This document shows positions 1 to 7,853 of a stretch of DNA of 47,452 bases, one piece after another; position 1 is the first letter of the stretch, and each line of letters begins with the position of its first letter. A model generated the notes under the pieces. The model did not search any database, was not told where the DNA came from, and saw only the letters and a list, made by a program, of their open reading frames with translations. The position numbers and the translations under genes were made by a program. The DNA comes from CAYYNP01 sp964472545. GTDB lineage: Bacteria > Planctomycetota > Planctomycetia > Pirellulales > Thermoguttaceae. The stretch lies in the NCBI GenBank assembly GCA_964472545.1, contig CAYYNP010000039.1, positions 1-47,452 on the forward strand. Reading direction: 5' to 3'.

Positions 1-711
1 GTCGAATCCCTCCTTCATCCCCAGCCGCTTCTGGGCCTCCTCGAGGCTCTCGGTGCGGACGTCGAGTGCCAGCGTGGGGTTCATCTTCCGGGCCAGCTCG
101 AGCCGGAAGGGATTCACGTCGGTGATCACGACGTAGCGGGCCGCCGCGTGTCGGGCGACGGCGGCGGCCAGGATGCCGATCGGCCCGGCGCCGGTGATCA
201 ACACGTCTTCGCCCATCACCGGGAAGGAGAGGGCCGTATGCACGGCGTTGCCCAACGGATCGAAGATCGCCGCCACGTCGCGGGGGACCTCCGGCGCCAG
301 GTGCCAGACGTTGGTCATCGGCAGGCAGAGATACTCGGCATAGGCACCCTGACGCGTGACGCCCACGCTGACGCATTCCATGCACAAATGCCGCCGCCCG
401 GCCAGGCAGTTGCGGCACCGCCCACAGACCACGTGGCCCTCGCCGCTGACGATCTCGCCGGCGTGGAAGTCCTTCACGTTGCTGCCGACCTCGACGATCC
501 GGCCGACGAACTCGTGCCCGATCACCAGCGGCACGGGCACGGTGCGTTGGGCCCAGGCGTCCCAGTTGTAGATATGCACGTCGGTGCCGCAGATACCGGT
601 TCGCAGCACCTCGATCAGCACGTCGTTGATGCCGACTTCCGGCACCGGGACCTCCTCCAGCCAAAGCCCCGGGGCGGCTTCCCGTTTGACCAACGCTTTC
701 ATCATTTCCAT
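1..711 (-). CDS. tdh: L-threonine 3-dehydrogenase, 5' part (3' end outside window)
   Basis: Zinc-dependent medium-chain dehydrogenase that oxidises L-threonine to 2-amino-3-ketobutyrate with NAD+ in the cytosol. Translating the minus strand from ATG 711 gives 237 residues in frame to the window edge. Visible features are the N-terminus MKALVKREAAPGLW, the catalytic zinc site GICGTDVHIYNWD and GHEFVG, four structural-zinc cysteines in CGRCRNCLAGRRHLC, DPLGNAVHTA, and the nucleotide-binding GAGPIGILAAAVARH followed by VVITDVNPFRLELARKM. These strings match E. coli Tdh closely and separate it from sorbitol or alcohol dehydrogenases. ATG 711 is preceded by GGAAGG at about 8 bases; ATG 705 and 702 are alternatives. 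The last roughly 100 residues lie beyond position 1. No kbl gene is visible next to it. Confidence 0.9.
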   Translation of the reverse strand, partial: MEMMKALVKREAAPGLWLEEVPVPEVGINDVLIEVLRTGICGTDVHIYNWDAWAQRTVPVPLVIGHEFVGRIVEVGSNVKDFHAGEIVSGEGHVVCGRCRNCLAGRRHLCMECVSVGVTRQGAYAEYLCLPMTNVWHLAPEVPRDVAAIFDPLGNAVHTALSFPVMGEDVLITGAGPIGILAAAVARHAAARYVVITDVNPFRLELARKMNPTLALDVRTESLEEAQKRLGMKEGFD

Positions 712-1161
712 CGGAGGTTCCTTCCGGCACGTGTCGGCAGATCTTGGCGCGTGGTTGCGATTTCGACGGGTGGCTGGGGTCGAGCGCAGCGAGCCCGCGG
801 GTGGCCCCGACACTTTTCCGCAATGGGCGTTGTCATTTCTGTGGCTTTGTCGGAAAACGTGTCGGGGTGGCGCAGCCACAAGAGGAGACCGTGCGAATTC
901 CTCTTGTGGCGTTGCCACCCGGACGGATTTTGCGAACAAGTCACCAAGATCGCAACGTCCTCTCCGCAAAACCGTCCAGGCCACCCTATCTGTCCGGGGC
1001 ACCCGCGACGAACTCGGAGCCATTGCCATGTATGCCCTTCAGATACCCCATTTCCCGCCAAACCGCAAGCCCCACCGCCGATGGCTGGCACGGCCCGGGC
1101 GATCTACTAGAATGGGTAAGCGGCGTTGACAGAATCGTCCCAACCAGACGGAGGAGAGCCA
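712..1161. repeat. Intergenic region with several palindromic repeats
   Basis: This 450-base space between two divergent genes has no convincing gene. At 768-798 it holds a copy of the GGGTGGCTGGGG repeat (TCGAGCGCAGCGAG subtype). At 849-936 there is a long imperfect inverted repeat whose arms contain GTGGCGCAGCCACAAGAGGA and TCCTCTTGTGGCGTTGCCAC. A third arm (GGCCCCGACACTTTTCCG, around 803-820) pairs with CGGAAAACGTGTCGGGG at 851-867. The open frames here are by-products of high GC. Promoters for both neighbours must lie here, but I cannot point to a clear -35/-10 pair. Confidence 0.6.
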
Positions 1162-2490
1162 ATGAAATCCGAGCGCGAATTCAATCGACGTAAGTTGCTG
1201 GCCGGCACGGCGGCCGCGGCCACGTTGAGCATTATCCCCCGTCACGTGTTGGGCTCGCCCGGCGAACCGGCGGCCAACGAAAAGCTGAACATCGCCGGCG
1301 TGGGCGTGGGCGGCATGGGCTCCGGCGACATCCGCCGCGTGCCCGGCGAGAACATCGTGGCCGTCTGCGACGTCGACGCCAACCACGCCGGCAACGCCGG
1401 CCGGGCCTTCCCCAAGGCCAAGGTCTACGCCGACTTCCGCAAGATGCTCGAATCGCAGAAAGAGATCGACGCGGTGATGGTCGCCACGCCCGACCACAAC
1501 CACGCGGTGGTCACCATGATGGCGATGAAGATGGGCAAACACGTCTTCTGCCAAAAGCCGCTCACGCACAGCGTCCACGAGGCGTTGGAGATTGCCCGGG
1601 TGGCCAAGGAAACCGGCGTGGCCACGCAGATGGGCAACCAGGGCCAGGCCAGCGAAGGGGCCCGGCGGGTGCAGGAGTACATCCGCGCCGGGGCGATCGG
1701 CAAAGTCACAGCGATCCACTCCTGGTCGAACCGCCGGCCGCCCATCTCGCCGCGAGGCATCCCGCGGCCCGCCGACACGCCGCCCGTGCCGTCGAACATG
1801 AACTGGGATCTCTGGCTGGGACCGGCGCCCGAGCGGCCGTATCATCCGTGCTACCATCCGTTCCGCTGGCGGGGCTGGTGGGATTTCGGCACCGGCGTGC
1901 TGGGCGACATCGGCTGCCATAACCTCTCGGCGGCGTTCAAGGCATTGAAGCTCGGCTGGCCAGAGAGTGTCGAGGCCTGCTCGAGCCACTTCCACGCCCC
2001 GCCGGAAATCCGCAACGAGACGGCCCCGAAGGCGTCGATCACCACGTTTCGCTTTGCCGCCGAAGGCAACCGGCCGGAGTTGACGATCCAGTGGTACGAC
2101 GGCGGTATGAGGGCGCCGTTACCGAAGGAGGTCGGTACACGGAATATCTTCGTCAACGACGGCACGCTGATCGTCGGCGATCAAGGCATTCTGCTGGACC
2201 ATAAGCTCCTGCCGGAAGGCCGCGAAAGGGCTTTTGCCGATCTGCCCCGGACGTTGCCGCGTTCGCCGGGACATTACCAAGAGTGGATCGACGCCTGCAA
2301 AGGCGGCAAGCCGGCCGGCAGCAACTTCGTCGACCACGCCGGGCACCTGGCCGCCGTGGTGCTGATGGGCAACATCGCCATCCGCACCGGCGAGAAGCTC
2401 TACTGGGACGCCGAGAATCTCCAGTTCAAGAATAACGACGCCGCCAACGCGCTGCTGAATCCGCCGTATCGCGAAGGGTGGTCACTATAA
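1162..2490 (+). CDS. Gfo/Idh/MocA family oxidoreductase, Tat-exported
   Basis: Predicted NAD(P)-dependent sugar or cyclitol oxidoreductase of 442 residues, probably periplasmic. The start ATG 1162 has GGAGGAGAG 5 bases upstream; an in-frame TTG at 1126 is less likely. The N-terminus NRRKLLAGTAAAATLSI is a twin-arginine signal. The Rossmann loop GVGVGGMGSG is at about 46-55, and CQKPLTHS at 130-137 is the EKP-type catalytic motif with Gln in place of Glu, a variant I associate with planctomycete paralogues. WDLWLGPAPERPYHP and GWWDFGTGVLGDIGCH are typical of the large planctomycete exported subgroup. The substrate cannot be told from sequence. It is transcribed alone and converges on the ABC-F gene. 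Confidence 0.9.
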   Translation: MKSEREFNRRKLLAGTAAAATLSIIPRHVLGSPGEPAANEKLNIAGVGVGGMGSGDIRRVPGENIVAVCDVDANHAGNAGRAFPKAKVYADFRKMLESQKEIDAVMVATPDHNHAVVTMMAMKMGKHVFCQKPLTHSVHEALEIARVAKETGVATQMGNQGQASEGARRVQEYIRAGAIGKVTAIHSWSNRRPPISPRGIPRPADTPPVPSNMNWDLWLGPAPERPYHPCYHPFRWRGWWDFGTGVLGDIGCHNLSAAFKALKLGWPESVEACSSHFHAPPEIRNETAPKASITTFRFAAEGNRPELTIQWYDGGMRAPLPKEVGTRNIFVNDGTLIVGDQGILLDHKLLPEGRERAFADLPRTLPRSPGHYQEWIDACKGGKPAGSNFVDHAGHLAAVVLMGNIAIRTGEKLYWDAENLQFKNNDAANALLNPPYREGWSL

Positions 2491-2535
2491 AGCCGCGACC
2501 GGTGGTCGCGCCCGCGGCAGGGCCCAACGCGGCTG

Positions 2536-2591
2536 CGTAGGGTGCGTGCAACGCACCTTATGCGGTCACGGTGCGTTGCACGCACCCTACG
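2536..2591. terminator. Perfect 22-bp inverted repeat between convergent genes
   Basis: Two 22-base arms (2536-2557 and 2570-2591, core GTAGGGTGCGTGCAACGCACC) pair perfectly around a 12-base loop. It sits between the stop of the oxidoreductase (2490) and the stop of the ABC-F gene (2598), where it could end transcription from both sides. There is no T-run, so it may simply be a dispersed palindromic repeat doing terminator duty. Confidence 0.6.
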
Positions 2592-2597
2592 GCCGGG

Positions 2598-4496
2598 TCA
2601 CCAATTCAACTCGGTGGCTTCGTCCCAGTGTTCGTAGAGGGTCGCCAGCGCATCGCGCTGTTGGTCGATCTCTTCCATGATCTCGCGCACGCGCTCACCG
2701 TCGCGGTGGGTATCGCCTTCGGCGAGTTGTTCGTGGAGTTCTTCCACGCGACTCTCGCGCTCGAAGATCTCCGCCTCGAGATCCTCGACCTTGCGATAAG
2801 CGAAACGGCGTTTCTTGGCGGCGGGCTTGGACGATGCATCCGGCTTCTTGGCGGGCTGCCTCGAGGGTCCCGGCTCGGGCCGCGTCGCGGCTTCGGGCTT
2901 ACGGTCGTGCATCCGTCGATACGTCTCGTAATTGCCCTCGACCACCCGCACGCGATCCGGTTCGACGACCAGCAGATGATCGGCCACGCGGTTGACGAAG
3001 TAGCGGTCGTGGCTGACGAACAGCACCGTGCCCTCGAACGACCGCAGTGCATTCTCCAGTGAGTCCCGGGCCCAAAGGTCCAGATGGTTGGTCGGCTCGT
3101 CGAGCACCAGCAGGTTCGCATCGGCCGCGGCCAGCCGGGCCAGCGCCGTGCGGCATTGTTCGCCGCCACTGAGACTATCGACCGGCTGTAAGGCCGTATC
3201 GCCGGTCAATCCGAACTTTGCCAACAGGTCGCGACGCTGCTGCAAATTGAACTCCTTGCGTGGCGGGCGGATGACTTCCTCGGCCGGTGTCTGAGCGTCG
3301 AGTTGGGCGAGTTGCTGGTCGAAATAGCCGATCTCGACACCGGTGCCCCAGTGTACGTCGCCGGAGTCCGGCGGCTCCTGCTGCAACAAACACCGCAGCA
3401 GTGTCGTCTTCCCACAACCGTTAGGCCCCAACAGCCCCCAACGCTGGCCTCGGGTGATGTCGAAGCTCAGATCGGCAAACAGCGGCCGGTCGAAGGCCTT
3501 TGCCAGCCGCGTTGTTCGCAAGACGATGTCGCCGCAGCGCGTTGGTTCGGGGAAGCGCATCGGCGGAGCGGCGATCTCCCGCGGCGGCTCGACCGGCTCG
3601 ATCCGGGCCAGCTTCTTGCGGCGGTCTTCGGCCTGGGCGTGCTTCATTCCGTAGGCGTTGCGACGGATAAACTCCTTGGTCTTGGCAATCTCGGTCTGCT
3701 GTTTCTCGTAGGTGCGGCGCTGCACGGTCAGCCGTTCGGCCTTCTGCCGCCAATAGGCCGAAAAATTGCCCGTGAAACTGTCGACCGTGCCGCGGAAGAG
3801 TTCTAGCGTGCGATTGGTCACCTTGTCGAGGAAACAGCGGTCGTGGCTCACCAGGACCATCGCCGCGGAACTCTCCACCAGGAAGTCTTCGAGCCATTCG
3901 GTGGCTTCGATGTCCAGGTGGTTCGACGGCTCGTCCAGCAGCATCAGGTTCGGCTCGGCCAGCAGCAGCTTGGCCAACATCAGCCGGTTCTGCTCGCCGC
4001 CGCTGAGCGAATCGACCGGCTGGTGGAACACGGCCTCGGCGAAGCCCAACCCGCCGAGCACGCGCTTGATCTTGTACTGGAGGTTGTAGCCGTCGCGGCG
4101 TTGCAGTTCGTGTTGCAGGTGATCGTATCGGGCGGCCAGCCGGTCGTGTTCGGCCGGGTCGTCGGATTCGGCCAGCGCCTCGGCCACCGAGAGCGCCTCG
4201 CTTTCGAGCGACATCAACTCGGCCATCGCGCTCTGGGCCTCGTCCCAAAGCGTTTGGCCGGGCGCGAACTCCGGCTGCTGTTCGAGCAGGCCCAGGTGGA
4301 CCGAGCCGTGCGTGGTCACCGAGCCGTCGTCGGGCTCGTCGCGGCCGGCGAGGATTCGCAGCAGCGTCGTCTTGCCGCTGCCGTTGGGCCCGGCCAATCC
4401 GATCCGCTCGCCGGGACGCACCTGTAGCGTGACCCCGTCGAGAACCGGCTCGGGACCAAAGTGCTTTCTGACGCCATCAACTTCGAGGAGAATCAC
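2598..4496 (-). CDS. ABC-F family ATPase (Uup/EttA-like translation factor)
   Basis: Cytosolic protein of 632 residues with two ATP-binding cassettes and no membrane segments, as in ABC-F proteins that act on the ribosome. Cassette 1 has Walker A GPNGSGKTT (36-44), signature LSGGEQNRLMLAKLL and Walker B LMLLDEPSNHLD. Cassette 2 has GPNGCGKTT, LSGGEQCRTALARLA and LLVLDEPTNHLD. Between them is the charged helical linker (WRQKAERLTVQRRTYEKQQ and following) that contacts tRNA in this family. The last roughly 90 residues are Lys/Ala-rich and then a predicted coiled coil rich in Glu and Arg, as in Uup-type members. The start is GTG with a weak ribosome site. Family assignment is firm; the exact paralogue (Uup, EttA or other) is not. 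Confidence 0.93.
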   Translation of the reverse strand: MILLEVDGVRKHFGPEPVLDGVTLQVRPGERIGLAGPNGSGKTTLLRILAGRDEPDDGSVTTHGSVHLGLLEQQPEFAPGQTLWDEAQSAMAELMSLESEALSVAEALAESDDPAEHDRLAARYDHLQHELQRRDGYNLQYKIKRVLGGLGFAEAVFHQPVDSLSGGEQNRLMLAKLLLAEPNLMLLDEPSNHLDIEATEWLEDFLVESSAAMVLVSHDRCFLDKVTNRTLELFRGTVDSFTGNFSAYWRQKAERLTVQRRTYEKQQTEIAKTKEFIRRNAYGMKHAQAEDRRKKLARIEPVEPPREIAAPPMRFPEPTRCGDIVLRTTRLAKAFDRPLFADLSFDITRGQRWGLLGPNGCGKTTLLRCLLQQEPPDSGDVHWGTGVEIGYFDQQLAQLDAQTPAEEVIRPPRKEFNLQQRRDLLAKFGLTGDTALQPVDSLSGGEQCRTALARLAAADANLLVLDEPTNHLDLWARDSLENALRSFEGTVLFVSHDRYFVNRVADHLLVVEPDRVRVVEGNYETYRRMHDRKPEAATRPEPGPSRQPAKKPDASSKPAAKKRRFAYRKVEDLEAEIFERESRVEELHEQLAEGDTHRDGERVREIMEEIDQQRDALATLYEHWDEATELNW

Positions 4497-4527
4497 GGTA
4501 GAAGAGTATCGACTTGGAACGAAAAGA

Positions 4528-4589
4528 GGGACAGGCTACTTTTTCGGGAACGGCCCGAAGCGTGCTTCGCAGAAAAAGTAGCCTGTCCC
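4528..4589. repeat. Palindromic repeat with 18-bp perfect arms (GGGACAGGCTAC family)
   Basis: Arms GGGACAGGCTACTTTTTC (4528-4545) and its exact complement (4572-4589) enclose a 26-base loop, followed on the plus strand by CC and a run of T. It lies between the 167-residue gene (stop at 4606) and the GTG start of the ABC-F gene. It could end transcription of the former, but the same core recurs in degenerate form at 26745-26773, and a related GGGACAGTCCC palindrome occurs at 43187-43230. A dispersed REP-like repeat is therefore the better reading. Confidence 0.7.
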
Positions 4590-4605
4590 CCTTTTTTTGT
4601 GCGTG

Positions 4606-5109
4606 TCAGCGTTTCCGTTTCTTACGCCCGCGGTTGCTCTTCTTCCGTTGGGCCTGCTTCTTCCGCAAGGCCTCGCGGCGGGCCGCCTCGCGCTTGGCGT
4701 ACTCCTTCATCATCTCCATCTGCCGGGCTTGGATGATGGAGTTGATGGCCGCCTGGATCTGCACCTTGATCGCCTTGACCTCCTTGACCGCCCGGAGCTT
4801 CTCTTTCTCGCTGGGGGCCGATTTGATCCGCTCGAGCGCGTCGCGCAGCGGCGGCTCGAGTTGGTTGCGGACCTTGGCGGCGTACTCGAACTCCTTCGGC
4901 GTAAGCACCAAGCCCGGCGGCAGGGCGAAGGCCATCTGTACCGGGTCTTTCTTCAACGCCGCCTCCCGCTCGGCCAGTGTCGCCCGGGGGCGCTCGTCTC
5001 GCGGCGGCAGCGGCCCGAGCGTCGGCCCGTCTTCGGCCGGCAGCGCAGTCCCAGCGAGAAGCAGCAACGCGATGCCGCACAACGTCGCACGCGAAGCGAT
5101 GGCTTTCAT
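4606..5109 (-). CDS. Small exported protein with highly basic tail, unknown function
   Basis: A 167-residue protein with an N-terminal signal peptide (hydrophobic TLCGIALLLLAGTALPA, cleavage probably after ALPA). The middle contains two helical, charged segments (about 75-140) ending in KEYAKREAARREAL. The last 20 residues are almost all Lys and Arg (KKQAQRKKSNRGRKKRKR), which suggests binding to an anionic partner such as nucleic acid or acidic polysaccharide. ATG 5109 follows GGGAGG at 8 bases. I recognise no family. It stands alone between the ABC-F gene and the porin. Confidence 0.7.
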   Translation of the reverse strand: MKAIASRATLCGIALLLLAGTALPAEDGPTLGPLPPRDERPRATLAEREAALKKDPVQMAFALPPGLVLTPKEFEYAAKVRNQLEPPLRDALERIKSAPSEKEKLRAVKEVKAIKVQIQAAINSIIQARQMEMMKEYAKREAARREALRKKQAQRKKSNRGRKKRKR

Positions 5110-5407
5110 CGAGTCGTCCTCCCTCAGTTCGATGCGTTCCCGTTTAGCCGTTGCCGGCGGCTGCTAAACGACATGAGCGTAGCACATTACACGATAGCCG
5201 ACGCTCCCTCGCCGGTCAAGCGGGCCGCCTGGCGCCACCCGCGCCAAGAACCGACGAAAGACGCCGCCGGCGTCAGGGGATGACACCGGCGGCATCTCGA
5301 AGGGTGGGAAAGGATGGCGTGACTTCGTGGCGTTTACGTGGCGTAAGCTTCCAGCTTGCGTTGGATGCGGGATATTCACAGGCAAGCAGGATGCTCGCCG
5401 CAGCCCT

Positions 5408-6997
5408 CTAGAACGTCCAGATCACGTCCGTGCCGAACGTGAACTGATCGTCGCTTCCGCCGTAGTCGTACGGAAGATATCCGCCGCCGCTGGGCCCGCC
5501 GTCGTACCAATCCCAACGGCATTCGGGCCGCACGGTGATGCACTCGGTAGGCTTCCAGTTGATGCCCGCCGTCAGTGCGAAAAAGTCGCCCACCCAGCCG
5601 CGTTGGTTGATGTCCGGGTCCGGGCCCAGCGTCCAGCCGTGCGGCGAGCCCAGCCCACCGACTCGGGCACCGTCGGCGTCGCGGAACCACTCGAACCGCA
5701 GACCGAAACTCCAGCAGGCGTTCAGGTCGTAGATCAGGTACTGGTTGATGCCGTGCCATTCGGCGCTGTCGATGATCGCGCCGGGGCCAAGGAAGCCGTT
5801 CTCGTCGACGCCGTAGTCGTGCTGCAGCACGTATCGCAGGTTCTCCGTACACTGATGCGTCAGCACGATGCTGTACATATTGCGGTTGAAGCTGCCGTAG
5901 TCGTCCTCGCTGCCGGAAGACAGCGCGAAGGCCAGCGTCGTGTTTCCGTCGTGGCTGCTGGCGGTTACGCCGCCGAGGAAGGAAAGCTCGTTGTTGTTGT
6001 CTTCCCAATTGTCCCAGCCGCGTCCGAAGCCGGCGCTGACGCTCAACAGATCGCTCACCGCATAGCCGGCCAAGATGCCCGAATGGGTAAACGGTTCGCC
6101 GTACTGCATGGTGTAGGCGTGCGAGTAGAAGAAGTTATCGGGCGCGGCCACCACCTCGTGGCCGATGATCGTGAAGAAGTGGCCCATCCGCAGCGAGAAG
6201 TCGCCGCTGCCGACGTCGACGTACGCCTGCGGCATCGCCAGCCCGTAGAACCGGCGCGAGTTCCACCGGTCGCTGCCGTCGCCGTGGGTCTCCAAGCCTC
6301 GAGCTTGCGTGAAGCGGTGGTCGGTGCCGAAGAGCAGATCGACCCGCCCGCCGATGTCCCACCCGCCGCCGGAGGTGTCGAGTTCGTGCTCGGCGAAGAG
6401 CCAAAGCTGATTCATCTGCCATTCGGCGTCGCGGTCGTTGAAGGTGACCGGGCCGTGAAACCTCCCGTGTGGCGTGCGGGCGTTGGTGGTGACGCCTTGC
6501 GCAAGCCAACCGCCGAACCGAAAGCCGCCGCACTCCGCCCGCTTTCCGCCGCCACAGTCGCCGTCGCCGTCGCATCCCGGCTCGCAGTCGGAGTCGGCGG
6601 AGAAACCCATACCGGTGAGGTCGTCGGGCAACTCGCCCGGCGGAGGCAGTTCGTCGGTGGCTTCGGCCGTGGCGACCGAGTCGGCCGCTTCGGCCGTGGC
6701 GACCGAGTCGGCGGCTTCGGCCGTGGCCACGGAATCCTCAGCCTCGGCCGTGGCCGGTGCGTTCGGGTCGTCGGCCGGTGAATCGCCGGCCGCCTCCTCC
6801 TCGAACGGCGTCGGCACGGAGTTCTCCTGGTCGATCGCCGGATCGGCGTACTCGACGTTCTGCACCAACACCACCGCCGAGGGCGCGCCGGCGTGTTGCC
6901 AAGGCGTCTCGATGGCATTGTCGGCTAGAGCCGTGCCCCCCGACAGCAATAACCCCGCCGCGAAGGCGGCCCAAAATCCCCCTGGCCACTTCGTCAT
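5408..6997 (-). CDS. Outer-membrane beta-barrel porin (OmpL/BBP2-like)
   Basis: A 529-residue outer-membrane protein. The start ATG 6997 has GGAGG 8 bases upstream; in-frame codons further upstream lack a ribosome site. It begins with a signal peptide (FWAAFAAGLLLSGGTALA). A linker follows that is rich in Ala, Glu, Pro and Asp and contains three near-identical 9-residue units DSVATAEAA. After about residue 150 the chain shows alternating amphipathic strands with motifs such as GHFFTIIGHEVVAAPDNFFYSHAYTM, common in planctomycete OmpL-like porins. It ends in TDVIWTF, with the terminal Phe recognised by the BAM machinery. A DCEPGCDGDGDCGGGKRAEC stretch (about 160-180) adds four Cys. Substrate is unknown. 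Confidence 0.85.
   Translation of the reverse strand: MTKWPGGFWAAFAAGLLLSGGTALADNAIETPWQHAGAPSAVVLVQNVEYADPAIDQENSVPTPFEEEAAGDSPADDPNAPATAEAEDSVATAEAADSVATAEAADSVATAEATDELPPPGELPDDLTGMGFSADSDCEPGCDGDGDCGGGKRAECGGFRFGGWLAQGVTTNARTPHGRFHGPVTFNDRDAEWQMNQLWLFAEHELDTSGGGWDIGGRVDLLFGTDHRFTQARGLETHGDGSDRWNSRRFYGLAMPQAYVDVGSGDFSLRMGHFFTIIGHEVVAAPDNFFYSHAYTMQYGEPFTHSGILAGYAVSDLLSVSAGFGRGWDNWEDNNNELSFLGGVTASSHDGNTTLAFALSSGSEDDYGSFNRNMYSIVLTHQCTENLRYVLQHDYGVDENGFLGPGAIIDSAEWHGINQYLIYDLNACWSFGLRFEWFRDADGARVGGLGSPHGWTLGPDPDINQRGWVGDFFALTAGINWKPTECITVRPECRWDWYDGGPSGGGYLPYDYGGSDDQFTFGTDVIWTF
6655..6735. repeat. 27-bp tandem repeat inside the porin gene
   Basis: Three copies of a 27-base unit (core GCTTCGGCCGTGGCGACCGA) encode the DSVATAEAA units of the porin's periplasmic linker. 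The copies differ at only a few bases, so copy number probably changes by slippage without breaking the frame. Confidence 0.75.
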
Positions 6998-7367
6998 CTT
7001 CCCATCCTCCGTTGACTGGTAACCGGCTGCGTCCAGGGCGTCCCCTTCAGGCGGCACACCTGAAAGGCTGGGTCGAATACGCCGAGGTGGACGCAGCCGC
7101 TTCCGGAAAAATCCCTAAAGCCAGTACAACAGATCGGAGCCGTGCGACAGGTATATTCAGTCAACGCCGCACACCCCGGAGAACCGGAACGTTGGGAAAA
7201 GGGGATGCAGATTGCCTAGGTTGACAGGCCAGGGCAGAAGATTCGGAGCAGAAGATCCGGGGCAGAAGATTCGGGGTTGAGGATTCGGGGTCTGGCACTC
7301 GGCGTGCCCAATGAAGAACCCGCCGAATAATCAGCGGGTGTGAGAGTGCGTGTGGGGGCGTTTGACG
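6998..7367. repeat. Intergenic region with 14-15-bp tandem repeats and a possible terminator
   Basis: There is no gene in these 370 bases. At 7232-7292 about four degenerate copies of GGCAGAAGATTCGG follow one another. At 7318-7339 a short hairpin (ACCCGC, nine-base loop region, GCGGGT) read on the minus strand is followed by TTCTTCATT and lies about 30 bases past the stop of the gene ending at 7368, so it may be its terminator. The porin promoter should be at the left end but is not obvious. Confidence 0.5.
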
Positions 7368-7853
7368 CTACTGGTCTGCGGGATGGATCTTCCCGCCGTA
7401 TTCGGCAACGATCTTGGCCGCGGATTCCGGTTGGATTGTGGGTTCGCCTGTTTTGACGAGTCGCGATTTGTCCGGGTCTTCCGGGTCACGCATTTGGGGG
7501 TAAGCTTGCCATCTCGGTTGCGATTTTGATAGCCACATTCTCTTGACTAGCCCCAGGCATTCTTGATCTTTGTCACGAACGACCTCCCACTCTACGGCTT
7601 TGCCTTCCAGCGTTTTCTTGGTTGGTAGGACCGTATATGGTCTTTCGTGTTCGTCGACGCCCTGAAACGCTATATCACCCATGACGGGTCTCCAGTGATT
7701 GACTATCCACCCAATATTAACGACGGAGTATACCACACCGGGGCGATCTAACGCTACTCGTATGCGGCGAGCCTTGTCTCCACGGCGTCCAACTGCTTTC
7801 TTGGGCCTATCCAACTCCACTTGCCTGCCGCCGAAGGGCCTCCCTTGGATCAA
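7368..7853 (-). CDS. Hypothetical protein, start uncertain
   Basis: An open frame of up to 161 residues whose TTG start overlaps the TGA of the upstream oxidoreductase gene. A better start may be ATG 7682, which has GGAG 8 bases upstream and gives 104 residues starting MGDIAFQGVDEHERPY. The base composition is lower in GC than the neighbours. The product is hydrophilic, without signal peptide or membrane segment, and contains PYTVLPTKKTLEGKAVEWEV and a C-terminal EYGGKIHPADQ. I recognise no family. The tight junction with the upstream gene suggests cotranscription if the longer form is real. Confidence 0.5.
   Translation of the reverse strand: MIQGRPFGGRQVELDRPKKAVGRRGDKARRIRVALDRPGVVYSVVNIGWIVNHWRPVMGDIAFQGVDEHERPYTVLPTKKTLEGKAVEWEVVRDKDQECLGLVKRMWLSKSQPRWQAYPQMRDPEDPDKSRLVKTGEPTIQPESAAKIVAEYGGKIHPADQ

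Noticed and set aside
148..1110. Plus-strand frame over tdh and the repeat region
   Set aside because: It is antisense to threonine dehydrogenase and then runs through repeats.
5327..6781. Long plus-strand frame (484 codons) opposite the porin gene
   Set aside because: It is antisense to a well-supported barrel gene, Ala/Val/Arg-rich with no domain or ribosome site; a by-product of high GC.
7225..7300. Possible CRISPR array from short repeats
   Set aside because: The units are contiguous 14-15-base tandem copies without unique spacers, and there are no cas genes.
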